Assembly (NCBI GenBank): GCA_964536195.1
Contig: CAZHVO010000040.1
Coordinates: 1-8,616 of the forward strand
DNA: 8,616 nt
Direction of reading: 5' to 3'
DNA from: Susulua sp964536195
Lineage (GTDB): Bacteria > Omnitrophota > Gorgyraeia > Duberdicusellales > 4484-171
The notes beneath the pieces were generated by a model. The model was not told the DNA's origin, made no database searches, and worked only from the letters and a program-made list of their open reading frames with translations. Shown here piece by piece: positions 6,023 to 8,616 of this stretch (its first letter is position 1; each line of letters starts with the position of its first letter). A program made the position numbers and the translations under genes.

Positions 6023-8616
6023 ATGGCTAAGAAGTTTGTATATTTTTTCAGCAAGGGAAAGTCAGACGGTAACGCTACAATGAAAAACATTCTAGGTGGC
6101 AAGGGTGCGAATTTAGCTGAGATGTGTAGCATTGGAGTACCTGTGCCTCCGGGATTTACGATTTCAACCGAAGTTTGTGACTACTATCATAAGCATGGAA
6201 GGAAATATCCTGTTCAGTTGCAGAAACAAATAGATGCTAATATTGCTATGTTAGAGAGATCTATGGGTGCAAAGTTAGGTGATTCTAAGAATCCTTTGCT
6301 GGTCTCAGTACGTAGCGGCGCTGCGGTTTCAATGCCGGGAATGATGGATACTGTTCTTAATCTTGGGTTAAATGATGATGCCGTAATTGGTCTTGGCAAG
6401 AAAACCGGCAATGAACGCCTTGCCTGGGATGCTTACCGACGTTTTATTGATATGTTTGGAAATGTTGTTATGGGCGTTGACCATGATCATTTTGAAGAGA
6501 AATTAACAGCTATTAAGAAAAAGTATAAAGCAAAGCAGGATAATGATCTCACAGCTACTCAGCTTAAAGAACTAGTCCAGCAGTATAAGAATGTATACAA
6601 GAACCATGTAAAGAAACCCTTTCCGACTGATGCAAAAAAGCAGTTAATGTCTGCAGTTGGTGCAGTGTTTAGCTCATGGAATATTGAAAGGGCTGTGATT
6701 TACAGAAGAATAAATAAGATTACCGGACTTCTTGGTACGGCAGTTAATGTTCAAGCAATGGTCTTTGGAAATATGGGCGATAGTTCCGGAACTGGTGTAG
6801 CTTTTACACGTAATCCTTCAACCGGAGAGAAAAAATTCTTTGGCGAATTTCTTATTAATGCTCAAGGTGAAGACGTAGTAGCCGGAATAAGAACTCCTGA
6901 GCCCATAGACGAGCTTAAGAAGGAAATGCCTAAAATTTATAAACAGCTTGATAGCATAAGAGAGAAACTCGAAAAACACTATAGAGATATACAGGATGTA
7001 GAATTTACCATACAGGAAGGAAAACTTTTTATGCTCCAGACACGTACTGGTAAACGTACCGGACTGGCAGCAGTTAAGATTGCTTATGATATGGTAGGAG
7101 AAAAAATGATTACTCCTGCCGAAGCCCTTATGCGGATTGAAGGCGAACAGCTTAATCAGCTTCTCTTCCCGATTTTTGATCCGGTAGCTGTGAGGAAAGC
7201 TAAAAAAATCGCCAAGGGCCTTCCGGCTGGACCAGGCGCTGCCTCAGGACATGTTGTGTTTACAGCTGATGATGCCGAAGAGTGGAAGAGAAAAGGGAAA
7301 AAGGTTATCCTTGTCCGTCATGAGACCTCTCCGGAAGATGTAGCTGGAATGGATGCTGCTGAGGGAATATTGACTTCAACTGGCGGAATGACTTCTCATG
7401 CGGCTGTAGTCGCCAGAGGCTGGGGTAAATGTTGTATTGCCGGATGTAGTGCTTTAAATATTAACTATTTCAAAAAACAAATATCGGTTGCAGGAGTTAT
7501 AGTCAAGGAAGGTGATTATCTTTCATTGGACGGGGCAACTGGAGAGGTTATGTTAGGCGATGTGAAGTCTACAACAAGTCCGGTAATTGCCGGAGTTGTT
7601 GAAAATAATTCTACTGCCAAGAAGAGTTCAATTTACAAGATGTTTATTCAGGTAATGAAATGGGCTGATCAATACCGGAAGCTCAACGTCCGCACTAATG
7701 CTGATACTCCTAAGGATTCAATGGCAGCAAGAAGGCTGGGCGCTGAAGGCATTGGCCTTACCCGAACTGAACATATGTTCTTTGAGGGAGAGAGGATTTG
7801 GGCAGTTCGTGAGTTTATTCTAGCCCAAGATAGCAAGACCAGAGAAACAGCTCTTAAAAAATTGTTGCCTTACCAGAGAAAAGACTTTGAGGGGATTTTT
7901 AAGGAAATGGATGGTCTTCCGGTGACAATACGGCTTCTCGATCCGCCGCTGCATGAATTTCTGCCTAATGGCACAGAGGGGCAAAAAGAAATGGCTAAAC
8001 GCTTGAAAATTTCATCGGCAAAAGCTGAAGTTCTTGTCAAAAAATTACACGAGTTGAATCCGATGCTTGGCCATCGTGGTTGTAGATTATCAATTACTTA
8101 TCCTGAGCTTTGCCTGATGCAGACAACGGCGATTATTGAAGCAGCTTGTAATATGGCCAAGGCCGGAATTAAAGTTATTCCTGAAATTATGATTCCGCTT
8201 ATTGGTACAGTCAACGAATTTGACTATTTGGAAGAGATTGTTCGAAAAACTGCCAAGAGCATTATTAATAAATCAAAATTAAAAGTAGAATATACAGTAG
8301 GAACAATGATTGAAATTCCTCGGGCAGCATTAACTGCTGATAAGATTGCGGCAAAGGCTGAATTTTTCTCTTTTGGGACAAATGATCTTACCCAGATGAC
8401 CTTTGGCTATAGCCGTGATGATGCCGGAGTTTTCCTACCGGAATATATCGAAAAGAAAATTCTACCCGATGACCCATTTCAGACAATTGACCAGGAAGGC
8501 GTCGGGCAGCTTGTAAAAACAGCTGTAAACTTAGGCAGAAAAACAAATAAGAAACTTAAGTGTGGTATATGTGGAGAGCATGGAGGAGATCCGGAGTCGG
8601 TTAAGTTTTGCCATAA
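6023..8616 (+). CDS. ppdK: Pyruvate, phosphate dikinase, 3' end cut by the window
   Basis: The frame is open from ATG 6023 to the window end, giving 864 complete codons; family members have about 870-890, so roughly 20-25 residues are missing. The enzyme interconverts pyruvate + ATP + phosphate and phosphoenolpyruvate + AMP + PPi in central carbon metabolism. The N-terminal ATP-grasp part has GGKGANLAEM and SVRSGAAVSMPGMMDTVLNL, and it ends near QTRTGKRT. The swivelling domain has GGMTSHAAVVARG with phospho-acceptor His459. The PEP/pyruvate TIM barrel shows GLTRTEHMFF (578-587), IRLLDPPLHEF, GHRGCRL, GTNDLTQMTFGYSRDD (from 785) and catalytic Cys850 in CGICGEHGGDPES. A strong Shine-Dalgarno AGGGAGGAAAG (6005-6015) lies 7 bases before the ATG. 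It sits 23 bases downstream of glyS in the same direction. A bifunctional regulatory kinase is not seen here. Confidence 0.97.
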   Translation, partial: MAKKFVYFFSKGKSDGNATMKNILGGKGANLAEMCSIGVPVPPGFTISTEVCDYYHKHGRKYPVQLQKQIDANIAMLERSMGAKLGDSKNPLLVSVRSGAAVSMPGMMDTVLNLGLNDDAVIGLGKKTGNERLAWDAYRRFIDMFGNVVMGVDHDHFEEKLTAIKKKYKAKQDNDLTATQLKELVQQYKNVYKNHVKKPFPTDAKKQLMSAVGAVFSSWNIERAVIYRRINKITGLLGTAVNVQAMVFGNMGDSSGTGVAFTRNPSTGEKKFFGEFLINAQGEDVVAGIRTPEPIDELKKEMPKIYKQLDSIREKLEKHYRDIQDVEFTIQEGKLFMLQTRTGKRTGLAAVKIAYDMVGEKMITPAEALMRIEGEQLNQLLFPIFDPVAVRKAKKIAKGLPAGPGAASGHVVFTADDAEEWKRKGKKVILVRHETSPEDVAGMDAAEGILTSTGGMTSHAAVVARGWGKCCIAGCSALNINYFKKQISVAGVIVKEGDYLSLDGATGEVMLGDVKSTTSPVIAGVVENNSTAKKSSIYKMFIQVMKWADQYRKLNVRTNADTPKDSMAARRLGAEGIGLTRTEHMFFEGERIWAVREFILAQDSKTRETALKKLLPYQRKDFEGIFKEMDGLPVTIRLLDPPLHEFLPNGTEGQKEMAKRLKISSAKAEVLVKKLHELNPMLGHRGCRLSITYPELCLMQTTAIIEAACNMAKAGIKVIPEIMIPLIGTVNEFDYLEEIVRKTAKSIINKSKLKVEYTVGTMIEIPRAALTADKIAAKAEFFSFGTNDLTQMTFGYSRDDAGVFLPEYIEKKILPDDPFQTIDQEGVGQLVKTAVNLGRKTNKKLKCGICGEHGGDPESVKFCH

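Noticed and set aside
6214..6411. Minus-strand 65-codon frame inside ppdK
   Set aside because: It is a by-product of codon use in a conserved enzyme gene on the + strand.

Overview
The window holds most of a diversity-generating retroelement (DGR) followed by ordinary chromosomal genes, all on the + strand. The organism is probably an uncultivated, fairly AT-rich, diderm-like bacterium. The grounds are several predicted lipoproteins, a one-chain bacterial alpha2-type glycyl-tRNA synthetase, pyruvate phosphate dikinase, and interspersed palindromic repeats. A candidate phylum such as Omnitrophota would fit, but this is only an impression.

DGR (1-2191). The window opens inside the last 45 codons of a variable target gene with an FGE-sulfatase/C-type-lectin-like C-terminus, stop at 137-139. 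Its variable repeat (VR, 6-134) matches a template repeat (TR, 767-895) over 129 bases with 16 mismatches. Every mismatch lies at an adenine of the TR, which is the signature of adenine-specific mutagenic retrohoming. Between them lies avd (223-561), and after the TR comes the reverse transcriptase (962-2191) with the DGR-type motif LPIGNLTSQ and YTDD. The expected mechanism is that TR RNA is copied by RT with Avd, errors enter at adenines, and the cDNA replaces the VR, giving new versions of the target's binding surface. Unusual points are an (AG)18 dinucleotide tract in the RT coding tail, a palindromic repeat carrying the avd ribosome-binding site, and an A/G mismatch on the far side of the presumed IMH block.

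Small secreted protein (2208-2456). It starts 16 bases after the RT stop with a good Shine-Dalgarno. It has a signal peptide and two copies of a 22-residue GGPG...DMAEYIGRID repeat. I do not recognise the family.

Envelope gene cluster (2653-4593). Three tightly packed genes probably form one operon: a DUF3568-like lipoprotein, a lipoprotein-type thermonuclease (SNase fold plus C-terminal OB-like region) and an M48 zinc metalloprotease lipoprotein. A candidate promoter lies at 2605-2632.

Housekeeping genes (4662-8616). Glycyl-tRNA synthetase has a consensus TATAAT only 12 bases before its ATG and no Shine-Dalgarno, so its transcript may be almost leaderless. Pyruvate phosphate dikinase follows 23 bases later with a strong Shine-Dalgarno and runs off the window end, lacking perhaps 20-25 residues. 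The intergenic stretches 140-222, 562-766, 896-961, 2457-2652 and 4594-4661 contain no convincing further gene.
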